Source: an uncultured Burkholderiales bacterium (GTDB lineage: Bacteria; Pseudomonadota; Gammaproteobacteria; Burkholderiales; Thiobacillaceae). From it: a stretch of 36,280 nucleotides of DNA. The stretch is taken from the NCBI GenBank assembly GCA_938038385.1, contig CALHRD010000068.1:1-36280 (forward strand). Reading direction: 5' to 3'. The notes under the pieces are model-generated. The model made no database searches. It was not told the DNA's origin and saw only the letters and a program-made list of their open reading frames with translations. Every line of letters begins with the position of its first letter. Position 1 is the stretch's first letter. This document shows positions 10,755 through 20,215 of the stretch, piece after piece. Position numbers and translations under genes: made by a program.

Positions 10755-10791
10755 CGGCAAACTTCGGGTGGGATGCGGTTGGATGAGCGCA

Positions 10792-11532
10792 CTAGCCTAT
10801 GGAGTGTGCAGGCTCGCCGTCGTTCCGGACGGGCGCTTCGGCCGTGGGCGCGGCGAGGTCCAGCCCGTGGCGCACCCGCGCGCTCAGTTCCTGCGGCGTG
10901 CGCGAAATCACCTCCTCCGGCACTTCGAACCGCTCGGTCAGCCGCCGGTGGTCCTCGAAACCGTAGGAGACGATGAACGGGTGCATGCCGGTGGCGATGG
11001 CGGCAAGGTAGTCCTTGTGCTCGTCGCCGCAGACATAGGCGCGCGCCGGGTTGATGCCCAGGCGCTCGCGCACGGCGCGGAAGTGACCGGTCTTGGCCTC
11101 GCCCAGGGGCACGCTGACCAGGAAATCGAGCGCAGCGGCGTCGATGTCGTGGCGCAGGAAGAGCAGGCGCAGGGTCTCGGCCGGTTCGTGCGTGATGTTG
11201 CGCGTGACCAGGCCGACGCGGATGCCGGGGGCTGCGATGAGGGCGCCGATCAGCTCCGGTATGCCCGGAAACAGGCGCGCCTCCGCCCGATAGACCTCGG
11301 TCAGGGTGGCGATCAGCTGCCGACGCCGCTGCTTGCCGATCTGGCGCTTCAGGTTGGCGGGGAATTCCTTCAGCCCGCCGAGGTACTTGAACAGGTGACG
11401 CCGTTTCTGGAAGCGCGCGAGGTCGCCGATGGCCATGCCGTGATGGGCGAAGGTGCGCTCGATGGCGCCAAAGGCATCGACGGTGGTGCCATCCGCGTCC
11501 AGGATGACGAGTCGTTCGGTGCTGGGGTACAT
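10792..11532 (-). CDS. HAD-superfamily hydrolase (phosphatase-like)
   Basis: This is a haloacid-dehalogenase-type hydrolase, probably a small-molecule phosphatase, 246 residues. Motif I is ILDADGTTVD with the nucleophile Asp12 and acid/base Asp14. Motif II is LVTRN, motif III the Lys in GEAKTGHF, and motif IV CGDEHKD. A helical cap of type 1 lies between motifs I and II (about 25-95) and is basic (KRRHLFKYLGG, KRQIGKQRRR). The specific substrate cannot be read from the sequence; phosphoglycolate phosphatase-like proteins are the nearest general comparison. It ends 37 bp before the macA start on the same strand. It follows selO on the same strand with a 122-bp gap. Confidence 0.85.
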   Translation of the reverse strand: MYPSTERLVILDADGTTVDAFGAIERTFAHHGMAIGDLARFQKRRHLFKYLGGLKEFPANLKRQIGKQRRRQLIATLTEVYRAEARLFPGIPELIGALIAAPGIRVGLVTRNITHEPAETLRLLFLRHDIDAAALDFLVSVPLGEAKTGHFRAVRERLGINPARAYVCGDEHKDYLAAIATGMHPFIVSYGFEDHRRLTERFEVPEEVISRTPQELSARVRHGLDLAAPTAEAPVRNDGEPAHSIG

Positions 11533-11654
11533 GACTGGAGCGGTTTGAGGGTAAGAGCGGCGGAGCGTCTGATGCGCGGATAAACCGGGTCGTGCAAGTG
11601 TAGCGTTCCCCCGGTGCCCGCGTGAATCGGCTACGAGGCCATGGTCACGTGGGC

Positions 11655-13178
11655 TCAGGTGCCGCAGAAGGTGCGGAACGCGGCCATGAACTCGATTGGT
11701 GCCGGTTCGGCGTAGCGGGCCAGGGCGGCCTCCTCGTCGCAGGGTCGCTGCAGCGCCTGCAGCAGCTGCTCGAAGGGTGTCAGGTCACCCTGGTCCGTGG
11801 CCGCGGCGATGGCCTCCTCGACGCGATGGTTGCGCGGGATGAGCCACGGATTGACCCGGCGCATGCGCGCGGCGCGGGCGGCGGCGGCATCCGGCCCGGC
11901 ATCCTCGGCGGCGCAGCGTGCGCGCCAGCGCTCGAGCCAGCGCTCCAAGCCGGGCTGGCCGGGGAACAGGGCGCGCAGCGGCGCCTCCTTGCCCTCCGCC
12001 GCGTCCGCCAGATGTCGCCAGGCCAGGGTGTAGTCCACCCGCTGGGCGGCGAGCAGGTCCAGCCAGGCCTCGCCCAGGGCGGTGTCCGCGCCGTCGGCGC
12101 TTTGGCCAAGACGTTCCACCTGACCGGCCAGGCCCAGCTTGGCGCGCAGGCCGGCGAGCCAGTGCTGCCGGTAGCGCTCGACGAAGCCGTCGATCACCCC
12201 GGTGGCCAGCGCGATGGCGTGGCCCTCGTCGTCACTGATGAGCGGCAGCAGGGTCTCGGCGAGCCGCGCCAGGTTCCAGCGCGCGATGCGCGGCTGTTCC
12301 TCGTAGGCATAGCGGCCCATCTCGTCGATGGAGCTGAACACCGCGCGCGGATCGAAGGCCTCCATGAAGGCGCAGGGGCCGTAGTCGATGGTCTCGCCGG
12401 GGATGCCCATGTTGTCGGTGTTCATCACGCCGTGGATGAAGCCCGCGTGCATCCACTGCGCGACGAGCCGCGCCTGGCGCTCGGCCACGGCGTCGAGGAA
12501 GCCCAGGTAGCGGTCCTCGGCCTCCAGCAGTTCCGGGTAGTGGCGGGCGATGGCGTAGTCGGCCAGCCGGCGCACCTGCTCCGGCGTGCCGTGCGCCCAG
12601 AAGTACTGGAAGGTGCCAACGCGCAGGTGGCTGGCGGCTACACGTGTGAGCACGGCGCCGGGCAGGGTGCGCTCGCGGTAGACCGGCTCGCCGGTGGCCA
12701 CCACCGCCAGCGCCCGGGTGGTGGGGATGGAGAGGGCGTGCATCGCCTCGCCGATCAACACCTCGCGCAGCATGGGCCCCAGCGCCGCCTTGCCGTCGCC
12801 GCGGCGGGAAAAGGGCGTGCGCCCCGAGCCCTTGAGCGCGATGTCGCGGCGCCGGCCGTGGCGGTCGATCACCTCGCCGATCAGCAGCGCCCGGCCATCG
12901 CCCAACTGCGGGTTGAACTGGCCGAACTGATGCCCGGCATAGGCCTGGGCGATGGGCCGGGCGCCCTCGGGCAGGCGGTTGCCGGAGAACATCTGCGCCA
13001 GCGCCTGCGCGTCCAGGCCGTCCAGCCCCAGGCCCAATTCCTCCGCCAGCCCGCGGTTGAAGAACACCAGCACGGGCGCAGGCACCGTCGCCGGCTGACA
13101 GTCCGCGTAGAAGCCCGGCAGTTCCCGGGCGTAGCTGTGGTCGAAAGGAATGAAGGGACGGGGGGGCGGGGTGTTCAC
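11655..13178 (-). CDS. selO: SelO/YdiU family protein adenylyltransferase
   Basis: This is a pseudokinase-fold enzyme that AMPylates proteins using an inverted ATP, linked to redox homeostasis in characterised members. The 507-residue product from the GTG at 13178 (MNTPPPRPFIPFDHSYAREL) fits the family length. An open frame continues upstream to 13391, but that extension is Arg/Pro/Gly-rich and unlike the family. Conserved blocks are YAGHQFGQFNPQLGDGRA, LKGSGRTPFSRRGDGKA, LREVLIGEAMHALSIPTTRA, and the active-site motifs HGVMNTDNMGI and DYGPCAFMEAFDP. The protein ends FCGT. The Cys third from the end sits where animal SelO has selenocysteine. No clear ribosome site precedes the GTG. Confidence 0.93.
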   Translation of the reverse strand: MNTPPPRPFIPFDHSYARELPGFYADCQPATVPAPVLVFFNRGLAEELGLGLDGLDAQALAQMFSGNRLPEGARPIAQAYAGHQFGQFNPQLGDGRALLIGEVIDRHGRRRDIALKGSGRTPFSRRGDGKAALGPMLREVLIGEAMHALSIPTTRALAVVATGEPVYRERTLPGAVLTRVAASHLRVGTFQYFWAHGTPEQVRRLADYAIARHYPELLEAEDRYLGFLDAVAERQARLVAQWMHAGFIHGVMNTDNMGIPGETIDYGPCAFMEAFDPRAVFSSIDEMGRYAYEEQPRIARWNLARLAETLLPLISDDEGHAIALATGVIDGFVERYRQHWLAGLRAKLGLAGQVERLGQSADGADTALGEAWLDLLAAQRVDYTLAWRHLADAAEGKEAPLRALFPGQPGLERWLERWRARCAAEDAGPDAAAARAARMRRVNPWLIPRNHRVEEAIAAATDQGDLTPFEQLLQALQRPCDEEAALARYAEPAPIEFMAAFRTFCGT

Positions 13179-13461
13179 GTGACCGGGAGCAACGAAAGGC
13201 TGACCCGGGAGAGGATGCGGCCGACGCCGCTGAAATTCCACCCCGCTGGCAGCAGGGGATCGTGAACCGCCGGCCGTGCGACCGTCGGGTCGCTGACCTG
13301 CTGTCTCGCCGCGCCAGAGCCAAGGCCAGCCACAGTGGGAAGGTGACCGGCGGTCAGGGCCGCCCAGCCGCCGCGCGGGGCGGGTGCTCACGGCTCGCGG
13401 TATGCCTCAGCGACTTGCACGACTGCCGCATGGTTCTCCAGCGCCAGCGGGGATGCCCGAC

Positions 13462-13857
13462 TCACCAGACGGCGCACGTGCAATGTCCGCGGATGTTGTC
13501 ATCCCGCGTGATCAGCGCACCGTTTGCAACCAGCGCCTCGGCAACGATCAACCGGTCGAAGGGATCGCGCGTCCAATCCAGGGTCTGCGCCCTGGCCGCC
13601 ACATCGGCAAATGGCGCCTCACCCACCCGCAGACCGATCTCATCGGTCAGAGCGGCGAGGACCTGATCGGCGGTTTTGGTGATGCGCCCGATTTCATGGA
13701 GGTATTGCACTTCCAGCAAGGCCATGGGCGATACGCGCGGCAGGCCGGATTCGATGGCGGCCTGGGCGGTTGGCGAAATGAGGTCGAGCCGGCCTGCGTA
13801 CAGCCAGCACACGATGTGCGTGTCGAGAAAGGTCAGGCGCGGTTGGCGTCGTCCCAT
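13462..13857 (-). CDS. PIN-domain toxin (VapC-like ribonuclease)
   Basis: This is a small PIN-fold endoribonuclease, 131 residues, the likely toxin of a type II toxin-antitoxin pair. The acidic metal-binding residues expected for the family are present: Asp12 in LTFLDTHIVCWLY, Glu49 in MALLEVQ, Asp98/Asp101 in RDPFDRLIVAEAL and Asp119/Asp120 in LITRDDNI. The THIVxWLY start and RDPFDRLI motif match the PIN subgroup usually paired with Phd/YefM antitoxins. Its start lies 25 bp inside the antitoxin gene, so the two are translationally coupled. It lies 283 bp upstream of the selO start. That spacer shows no convincing gene. Confidence 0.9.
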   Translation of the reverse strand: MGRRQPRLTFLDTHIVCWLYAGRLDLISPTAQAAIESGLPRVSPMALLEVQYLHEIGRITKTADQVLAALTDEIGLRVGEAPFADVAARAQTLDWTRDPFDRLIVAEALVANGALITRDDNIRGHCTCAVW

Positions 13858-14066
13858 TCCCAGACTTTTTCATCGGGCAGGGTGGCGGCATCGCCCTCGA
13901 TGAGCGCACGTTTTTTCAGGCGGGACAATTTGCCCGCGCCGTGTTCAGGCATGATGAGCACGCGCTTGCCGTGACGCTCGATTTCGACGGGCTCGCCGGT
14001 GGCGAGCACCTGATCGATGATGTTGAACAGGTTTTGCCTGAGTTGGGTGATGGAGAGCTTTTCCAT
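13833..14066 (-). CDS. Phd/YefM-family antitoxin
   Basis: This is the antitoxin partner of the adjacent PIN toxin, 77 residues from ATG 14066. An upstream ATG at 14090 would run into the operator palindrome, and an AGGT ribosome-site-like sequence sits before 14066. The N-terminus MEKLSITQLRQNLFNIIDQV and the strand VEIERHGKRVLIMPE are the usual Phd DNA-binding fold. The acidic C-terminus (DEKVWEWDDANRA) would bind the toxin. The gene overlaps the toxin by 25 bp. Autoregulation through the palindrome at 14078-14103 is expected for the family. Confidence 0.9.
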   Translation of the reverse strand: MEKLSITQLRQNLFNIIDQVLATGEPVEIERHGKRVLIMPEHGAGKLSRLKKRALIEGDAATLPDEKVWEWDDANRA

Positions 14067-14077
14067 GATGACCTGAA

Positions 14078-14103
14078 TGTACATTGACAATATTTAATGT
14101 ACA
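14078..14103 (-). promoter_or_regulatory. Palindromic operator and promoter of the Phd/PIN pair
   Basis: Perfect 8-bp arms TGTACATT and AATGTACA are separated by 10 bp (14078-14085 and 14096-14103). On the minus strand the same bases contain TTGTAC, then 17 bp, then TACATT. This is a reasonable sigma-70 promoter with its -35 and -10 boxes in the two palindrome arms. Repressor binding by the antitoxin would block it. The region is markedly AT-richer than its surroundings and begins 2 bp after the thiC stop. Confidence 0.65.
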
Positions 14104-14105
14104 AC

Positions 14106-16046
<1,941 letters not shown>

Positions 16047-16086
16047 CTACTCTCAAATCCATCGTCGGGAGCGGGAGGCCGGGGCC

Positions 16087-16163
16087 GTCGCTTCCCTACG
16101 CCGGCATGACCCGGATCAGGTTCCAAGGGTATCTCTCACCGGTACTCGACCGGACCCCCAGCG
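16087..16163 (-). promoter_or_regulatory. TPP (THI-box) riboswitch
   Basis: Read on the minus strand, the leader starts GGGGGTCC and has the conserved GGTGAGAGATACCC element. It then has ACCTGATCCGGGTCATGCC and GCGTAGGGAAGC. These are the standard conserved blocks of the thiamine-pyrophosphate aptamer (CTGAGA-like, ACCTGATCTGGATAATGCCAG-like, CGTAGGGAA). It ends ~50 bp before the thiC start, so TPP binding probably hides the thiC ribosome site or stops transcription. Confidence 0.95.
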
Positions 16164-16262
16164 AATGTCAGAGCCGGCAGGATACACCGATTCATCTCCT
16201 TCATGTATATGGGAAAAACCGCACTGCGCGTGGTGCCTGGCGATATCGGCCGGTTCTGGCCC

Positions 16263-16278
16263 TGTGCTAAGATCTGGC
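16263..16278 (+). promoter_or_regulatory. Possible extended -10 promoter for the methyltransferase-rhodanese-tolC genes
   Basis: TGTGC-TAAGAT contains a TGN extension before a -10-like hexamer (16268-16273), about 34 bp before the methyltransferase start. No good -35 box is visible at 17 bp upstream. The position between the divergent thiC leader and this gene is where a promoter is needed. The call is tentative. Confidence 0.3.
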
Positions 16279-16306
16279 CTTTCTATCCGGCTTGTCGGAA
16301 CGGACC

Positions 16307-16960
16307 ATGGATTTTGAGCTGGCGCGTCATAACATGATTGAGCAGCAGATCCGCCCCTGGGAGGTGCTGGATCAGAACGTGCTGGACCTGCTGACGCGGG
16401 TCAGGCGCGAGGATTTCGTGCCGCCGGTCTATCGCTCGCTCGCCTTCGTCGACATGGAGATCCCCCTCGGCCACGGCGAGGCCATGTGGTACCCCAAGAT
16501 CGAGGCACGGGTGCTGCAGGCCCTGGCGCTCAAGCGCACCGACCGTGTGCTGGAGGTCGGCACCGGCAGCGGTTATCTCACCGCCCTCATGGCCGCCCAG
16601 GCCATGCAGGTGGTGAGCGTGGAGATTCATCCCGATCTGAAGCAATCGGCCGAGGCCAAGCTCAAGGCGCATGGCTTTGCCAACGTGCAGGTCAAAAGCG
16701 GCGACGCAGCGCGCGACTGGGTCGAGGACGTCCGCTTCGATGCCATCGTCCTCACCGGTTCCACCCCTGTATTGCCCGAGGCGTATTTCAAGCGGCTCAA
16801 TCCGGGCGGGCGTCTGTTCGCGGTCGTGGGGGAATCGCCGGTGATGCAGGCGCAATTGATCACGTGTGTCGATGAGCACGCGCGCCGCACCGACGTGTTG
16901 TTCGAGACCGATCTAAAGGCGCTCGTCAACGCGCTGCAACCCGAGCGTTTCGTGTTCTGA
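16307..16960 (+). CDS. Protein-L-isoaspartate O-methyltransferase-like protein
   Basis: This is a SAM-dependent methyltransferase of the Pcm family, 217 residues from ATG 16307 (MDFELARHNMIEQQIRPWEV). A TTG five codons upstream is less likely. The Pcm-like block VPPVYRSLAFVDMEIPLGHGEAMWYPKIEARVL is partly conserved. SAM motif I is VLEVGTGSGYLTALMA (~80-95), with VVSVEIHPDL and FDAIVLTGSTPVLPEAYF after it. This subgroup, commonly located before rhodanese and tolC in proteobacteria, departs from true Pcm in the substrate loop (GHGEAMWYP rather than GxGQTIS). Its substrate may therefore not be isoaspartyl protein. It ends 12 bp before the rhodanese gene. Confidence 0.88.
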   Translation: MDFELARHNMIEQQIRPWEVLDQNVLDLLTRVRREDFVPPVYRSLAFVDMEIPLGHGEAMWYPKIEARVLQALALKRTDRVLEVGTGSGYLTALMAAQAMQVVSVEIHPDLKQSAEAKLKAHGFANVQVKSGDAARDWVEDVRFDAIVLTGSTPVLPEAYFKRLNPGGRLFAVVGESPVMQAQLITCVDEHARRTDVLFETDLKALVNALQPERFVF

Positions 16961-16972
16961 TCCCCCCGCACC

Positions 16973-17296
16973 ATGCAGCACATCCGCCCCGCGGAACTGA
17001 AGGCCTGGCTGGAGGACCCCCAGCGCGATAAGCCTATGTTGCTGGACGTGCGTGAACCTTGGGAGTTCGAGCGCTGTCGCATCGAGGGTTCGGTCTCCGT
17101 GCCCATGAACGGCATCCCGGCCCGACTGCAGGAACTGCCGCAGGATGGCGAGATCGTGGTGATCTGCCACCACGGCGTGCGCAGCTTCCATGTCGCGCGT
17201 TTTCTCGACCACAGCGGCTTCCGGCGCATCATCAACCTGACCGGCGGGGTGGATGCCTGGGCCAAGGAGGCCGACCCCACGATGCCCACCTATTGA
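16973..17296 (+). CDS. Rhodanese-like sulfurtransferase
   Basis: This is a single-domain rhodanese, 107 residues, probably cytoplasmic because no signal peptide is present. Rhodaneses carry sulfane sulfur on an active-site Cys. The active loop is CHHGVRS, with the Cys near residue 65, preceded by the strand EIVVI. The CH2A-like motif LLDVREPWEFERCRI and the C-terminal NLTGGVDAW are typical of GlpE/PspE-like proteins. It lies between the methyltransferase gene (12-bp gap) and tolC (8-bp gap) and is clearly in one operon. The physiological acceptor is unknown. Confidence 0.93.
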   Translation: MQHIRPAELKAWLEDPQRDKPMLLDVREPWEFERCRIEGSVSVPMNGIPARLQELPQDGEIVVICHHGVRSFHVARFLDHSGFRRIINLTGGVDAWAKEADPTMPTY

Positions 17297-17304
17297 AGGA
17301 CGCC

Positions 17305-18615
17305 ATGCGCCGCACCGCCCTGATCGTCGCCCTCTCGCTGCTGGCACCGCTGGCCGCCGCCGAGAACCTGAGCGACATCTATCGCCTCGCCCTGGCCAAC
17401 GACCCGGTCTATGCCGCCGCCCGCGAGGCCTACCACGCCGGTCTGGAGCGCTTGCCCCAGGCCCGTGCCACCCTGCTGCCCAGCCTGAACCTGTCCGCCT
17501 TCGCCCGCAACACCGATACCGACGTCAGCTCCACACCCGGCAGCACCTCCAATCAGCCGTATGGCTACGGCCTCACGCTCACGCAGCCGATCTACCGCAA
17601 GCAGAACCTGGAGACCCTAGCCCAGGCGCGGCTGCAGGTCACGCTGGCCGAGCAGCAGTTGCGCCTGGCCCAGCAGGCGCTGCAGTTGCGCGCGGCCCAG
17701 GCCTATTTCGACGTCCTCCTTGCCGAGGACAACCTGACCACGGCCCAGGCCCAGAAGCAGGCCTTCGCCGAACAGCTCGCCCAGGCCCGGCGCAGCTTCG
17801 AGGTCGGCGCGGCCACCATCGTCGACAGTCACGAGGCCCAGGCCCGCTACGATCTGTCCGTCGCGCAGGAGATCGCTGCCGCCAACGACCTGGAGGTGAA
17901 GCGCCGCGCCCTGGAGAAGCTCATCAACCGGAACGCGCCCCGCCTCGCGCCGCTCAGGGATCCGGTCGCCCTGCCCCTGCCCAGCCCGTCCGGCATGGAC
18001 CCCTGGGTGCAACAGGCCCAGGAGCAAAGCCTCGGCGTGCTGCTCAACCAGAGCGCCCAGGAGATCGCCCGGCGCGAGGTGGAAAGGCAGCGTGGCGGCC
18101 ACTACCCCAGCCTGGACCTGACCGCCCAGTACACCGACACCCGCCGCACCAGCACCCTGCCCGGCAGCGGCACCTCCACCAATGTCAAGAGCGGCAGCAT
18201 CGGCCTGGAATTCAACCTGCCTCTCTACCAGGGCGGCGGCACCGATTCGCGCGTGCGCGAGGCGGTGGCCAATCTGGAACGCGCCCGTTACGAGCTCGAC
18301 AATGCCCGCCGTCAGGCTGCCCTGGAGGCGCGTCAGGCCTATCTGGGCGTCGTCTCAGGCGATGCCCGCAGCAAGGCCCTGGAGCAGGCGCTGGTCTCCA
18401 ACGAGGCCCAGCTCAGGTCGACCAAACTGGGCCTGGAGGTGGGGGTGCGCACCCGCGTCGATGTACTCAATGCCGAACAGCAGCGCTACGCCACCCTGCG
18501 CGACCTCTACGCCGCGCGCTATCAGGTCCTGCTCGCGGGTCTGCAGCTCAAAGCGGCGGCCGGCAGCCTGAGTGAGGATGACCTCAAGGGCATCGACGCC
18601 CTGCTCGGGAATTGA
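17305..18615 (+). CDS. tolC: TolC-family outer-membrane channel protein
   Basis: This is an outer-membrane factor that forms the trimeric exit duct for type I secretion and tripartite efflux pumps, 436 residues. ATG 17305 has a GAAGGA ribosome site and yields a signal peptide (MRRTALIVALSLLAPLAAA). The mature protein begins ENLSDIYRLALANDPVYAAA, a TolC hallmark. Two OEP repeats follow, with matching NQPYGYGLTLTQPIYRKQ and KSGSIGLEFNLPLYQGGG strand/turn regions, the long helices, and GVRTRVDVLNAEQQRYATLRDLY near the end. It is a plausible partner for the MacA-like pump in this window. It is convergent with waaA, with only 16 bp between the stop codons and no clear terminator. Confidence 0.95.
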   Translation: MRRTALIVALSLLAPLAAAENLSDIYRLALANDPVYAAAREAYHAGLERLPQARATLLPSLNLSAFARNTDTDVSSTPGSTSNQPYGYGLTLTQPIYRKQNLETLAQARLQVTLAEQQLRLAQQALQLRAAQAYFDVLLAEDNLTTAQAQKQAFAEQLAQARRSFEVGAATIVDSHEAQARYDLSVAQEIAAANDLEVKRRALEKLINRNAPRLAPLRDPVALPLPSPSGMDPWVQQAQEQSLGVLLNQSAQEIARREVERQRGGHYPSLDLTAQYTDTRRTSTLPGSGTSTNVKSGSIGLEFNLPLYQGGGTDSRVREAVANLERARYELDNARRQAALEARQAYLGVVSGDARSKALEQALVSNEAQLRSTKLGLEVGVRTRVDVLNAEQQRYATLRDLYAARYQVLLAGLQLKAAAGSLSEDDLKGIDALLGN

Positions 18616-18631
18616 GGCCGGACCCGCCGCG

Positions 18632-19885
18632 TCAGCCACCCTCGATCGCAGGCGCCAGCATCGCCATCACCCGTTCGGTCGCGCCCCGGTGTTCGCGGGC
18701 ATAGGCCAGGCCCGCCGCGGCCATGGCCTGACGCAGCGCCGAGTCGGCATACAGGGCCGTGACACGCTCGACCAGCTGGCCGACATCCTGCACGCGCAAC
18801 GCCGCGCCACAGTCCACCGCCTGCTGCGCCGCCTCGGCGAAGTTCCAGGTGTGCGGTCCGATGAGCACCGGCACCCCGGCCGCCGCCGCCTCGATTAGGT
18901 TCTGGCCGCCGTGAGGCAGCAGGCTGCCGCCGACATAGGCCACGTCGGCGGCGGCATAGTAGGCCGCCATCTCCCCCATGCTGTCGCCCAGGAACACCGA
19001 CACGCCAGGCGCCACGGCGCGACGCTCGCTGCGGCGGGCCAGCCGCAGGCCGCGCGCCTCGATCAGGCGCGCCACCTCCTCGAAGCGCTGGGGATGGCGC
19101 GGGACGATGACCAGCAACAGGTCGGGCAGGTCGAGTGCGGCGAGGGCATCCAGCAGCAGCGCCTCCTCCCCCTCGCGTGTGCTGGCCGCCAGGAAGACGA
19201 AGCGCGTGCCATAGGCGGCGCGCAGCTCGGCCGCCCTTTTTGCGGTGTCGGCGGGCGGCGGGACATCGAACTTGAGATTGCCGGCGACGACGGCCGCGGG
19301 TGCCCCGAGCCGTTGCAGCCGTTCGGCATCGGCGGCGCTCTGGGCGGCGATTGCCTGGAATCGGGCCAGGCTCGCCCGCGTCAGCGGGCCGAAGCGGGCA
19401 TAACCGCGCGCCGACTTTTCGGACATACGCGCGTTGACCAGATAGACCGGGACCCCACGTCTTTCACAGGCGGCGAGCAGGTTGGGCCAGACCTCGGTCT
19501 CCAGGATCACCCCCAGGCGCGGCCGGGCGCGCGCCAGGAAGCGCGCGACACACCAAGGCAGGTCGTAGGGCAGGTAGGCCTGCACCACCTGCCCGCCGAA
19601 CAGCTCGGCGCCGGTGGCCCGGCCGGTGGGCGTGGTGTGGGTGAGCAGCAGGGTGTGATCGGGGTGGCGCGCCAACAGGGCCTGGATCAGGGGCGCGGCC
19701 GCCCGCGTCTCGCCCACCGATACGGCGTGCAGCCAGATGACCGGGCGGTCCCCCGGATCGGGCGCCCCGCCCAGCCGCTCGCCCCAGTGCCGGCGGTATT
19801 CCGGCTGACGGCGCGAGCGACCCAGCAGGTAGAGGAAGGCGAAGGGCAGCAGGGCCCACCAGGCCAGGGTGTAGAGGGCGCGCAT
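18632..19885 (-). CDS. waaA: 3-deoxy-D-manno-octulosonic acid (Kdo) transferase
   Basis: WaaA is a GT30 glycosyltransferase that adds Kdo from CMP-Kdo to the lipid A precursor at the inner membrane, an essential step in LPS synthesis. From ATG 19885 (MRALYTLAWWALLPFAFLYL) the 417-residue product has an N-terminal membrane anchor. The catalytic motif HAVSVGE carries the conserved Glu. TPTGRATG, ILETEVWPNLL, NARMSEKSARGY, GNLKFD, AASTREGEEALLLDAL, GDSMGEMAAYYAAADVAYVGGSLLPHGGQNLIE and GPHTWNF follow. An ATG at 19906 would add seven residues and directly abuts the palindrome at 19907-19937. Neither start has a clear ribosome site. Its promoter region is shared with the divergent Phd/PIN genes. 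Confidence 0.94.
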   Translation of the reverse strand: MRALYTLAWWALLPFAFLYLLGRSRRQPEYRRHWGERLGGAPDPGDRPVIWLHAVSVGETRAAAPLIQALLARHPDHTLLLTHTTPTGRATGAELFGGQVVQAYLPYDLPWCVARFLARARPRLGVILETEVWPNLLAACERRGVPVYLVNARMSEKSARGYARFGPLTRASLARFQAIAAQSAADAERLQRLGAPAAVVAGNLKFDVPPPADTAKRAAELRAAYGTRFVFLAASTREGEEALLLDALAALDLPDLLLVIVPRHPQRFEEVARLIEARGLRLARRSERRAVAPGVSVFLGDSMGEMAAYYAAADVAYVGGSLLPHGGQNLIEAAAAGVPVLIGPHTWNFAEAAQQAVDCGAALRVQDVGQLVERVTALYADSALRQAMAAAGLAYAREHRGATERVMAMLAPAIEGG

Positions 19886-19937
19886 TTGCCGTAAAGGGGA
19901 AGGCATACGTAAAATCTGATCCGATCAGATTTTACGT
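19886..19937 (+). promoter_or_regulatory. 31-bp palindromic operator and promoter between waaA and a Phd/PIN pair
   Basis: Perfect 15-bp arms, ACGTAAAATCTGATC at 19907-19921 and its complement at 19923-19937, flank a single base. A candidate plus-strand promoter is TTGCCG (19886-19891), an 18-bp gap and TAAAAT (19910-19915), the latter inside the left arm. Because of the symmetry, a TAAAAT also reads out on the minus strand toward waaA. The palindrome ends 11 bp before the antitoxin start. Autoregulation by the antitoxin is expected; an effect on waaA is inference. Confidence 0.7.
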
Positions 19938-19948
19938 GGGAGTGGATC

Positions 19949-20215
19949 ATGCACACCATTACCGCCACCGAGCTTGCCCGTCATCTGCGCCAAGTCCTGG
20001 ATCGGCTGGCGGCCGGCGGAGAGGAGATCCTGGTGGAGCGCAACCACCAGCCCATCGCGCGGCTGCTGTCCATGCCGCCCCGGCAGAGCGCCATGGAGGT
20101 GATGGCGGATCTCTACCGCACCCTGCCGGAAGGGGCGGCCCGGGGATGGATCGAGGACGCGCAGCGCGTCGATGTCGACCTGGATCGGGAGATGCGTGAT
20201 CCATGGGCTACCTGA
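19949..20215 (+). CDS. Phd/YefM-family antitoxin
   Basis: This is an 88-residue antitoxin. The N-terminal half MHTITATELARHLRQVLDRL followed by EEILVERNHQPIARLLSMPP is the Phd DNA-binding fold. The C-terminal half (AARGWIEDAQRVDVDLDREM) is the likely toxin-neutralising region. It overlaps the toxin start by 13 bp. The upstream 31-bp palindrome is the likely site of autorepression. It is not closely similar to the antitoxin at 13833, so the two pairs were probably acquired independently. Confidence 0.88.
   Translation: MHTITATELARHLRQVLDRLAAGGEEILVERNHQPIARLLSMPPRQSAMEVMADLYRTLPEGAARGWIEDAQRVDVDLDREMRDPWAT

Noticed and set aside
8748-10976. 742-codon plus-strand frame across the ABC ATPase and adaptor genes
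   Set aside because: It spans two clear minus-strand genes and their junction and has no domain of its own.
11622-13265. 547-codon plus-strand frame opposite selO
   Set aside because: SelO motifs are intact on the minus strand; the plus frame resembles nothing.
13179-13391. N-terminal extension of SelO
   Set aside because: The residues are Arg/Pro/Gly-rich and unlike the family, whose N-terminus fits the GTG at 13178.
18616-18631. Bidirectional terminator between tolC and waaA
   Set aside because: Only 16 bp lie between the stops and no self-complementary stem is visible.
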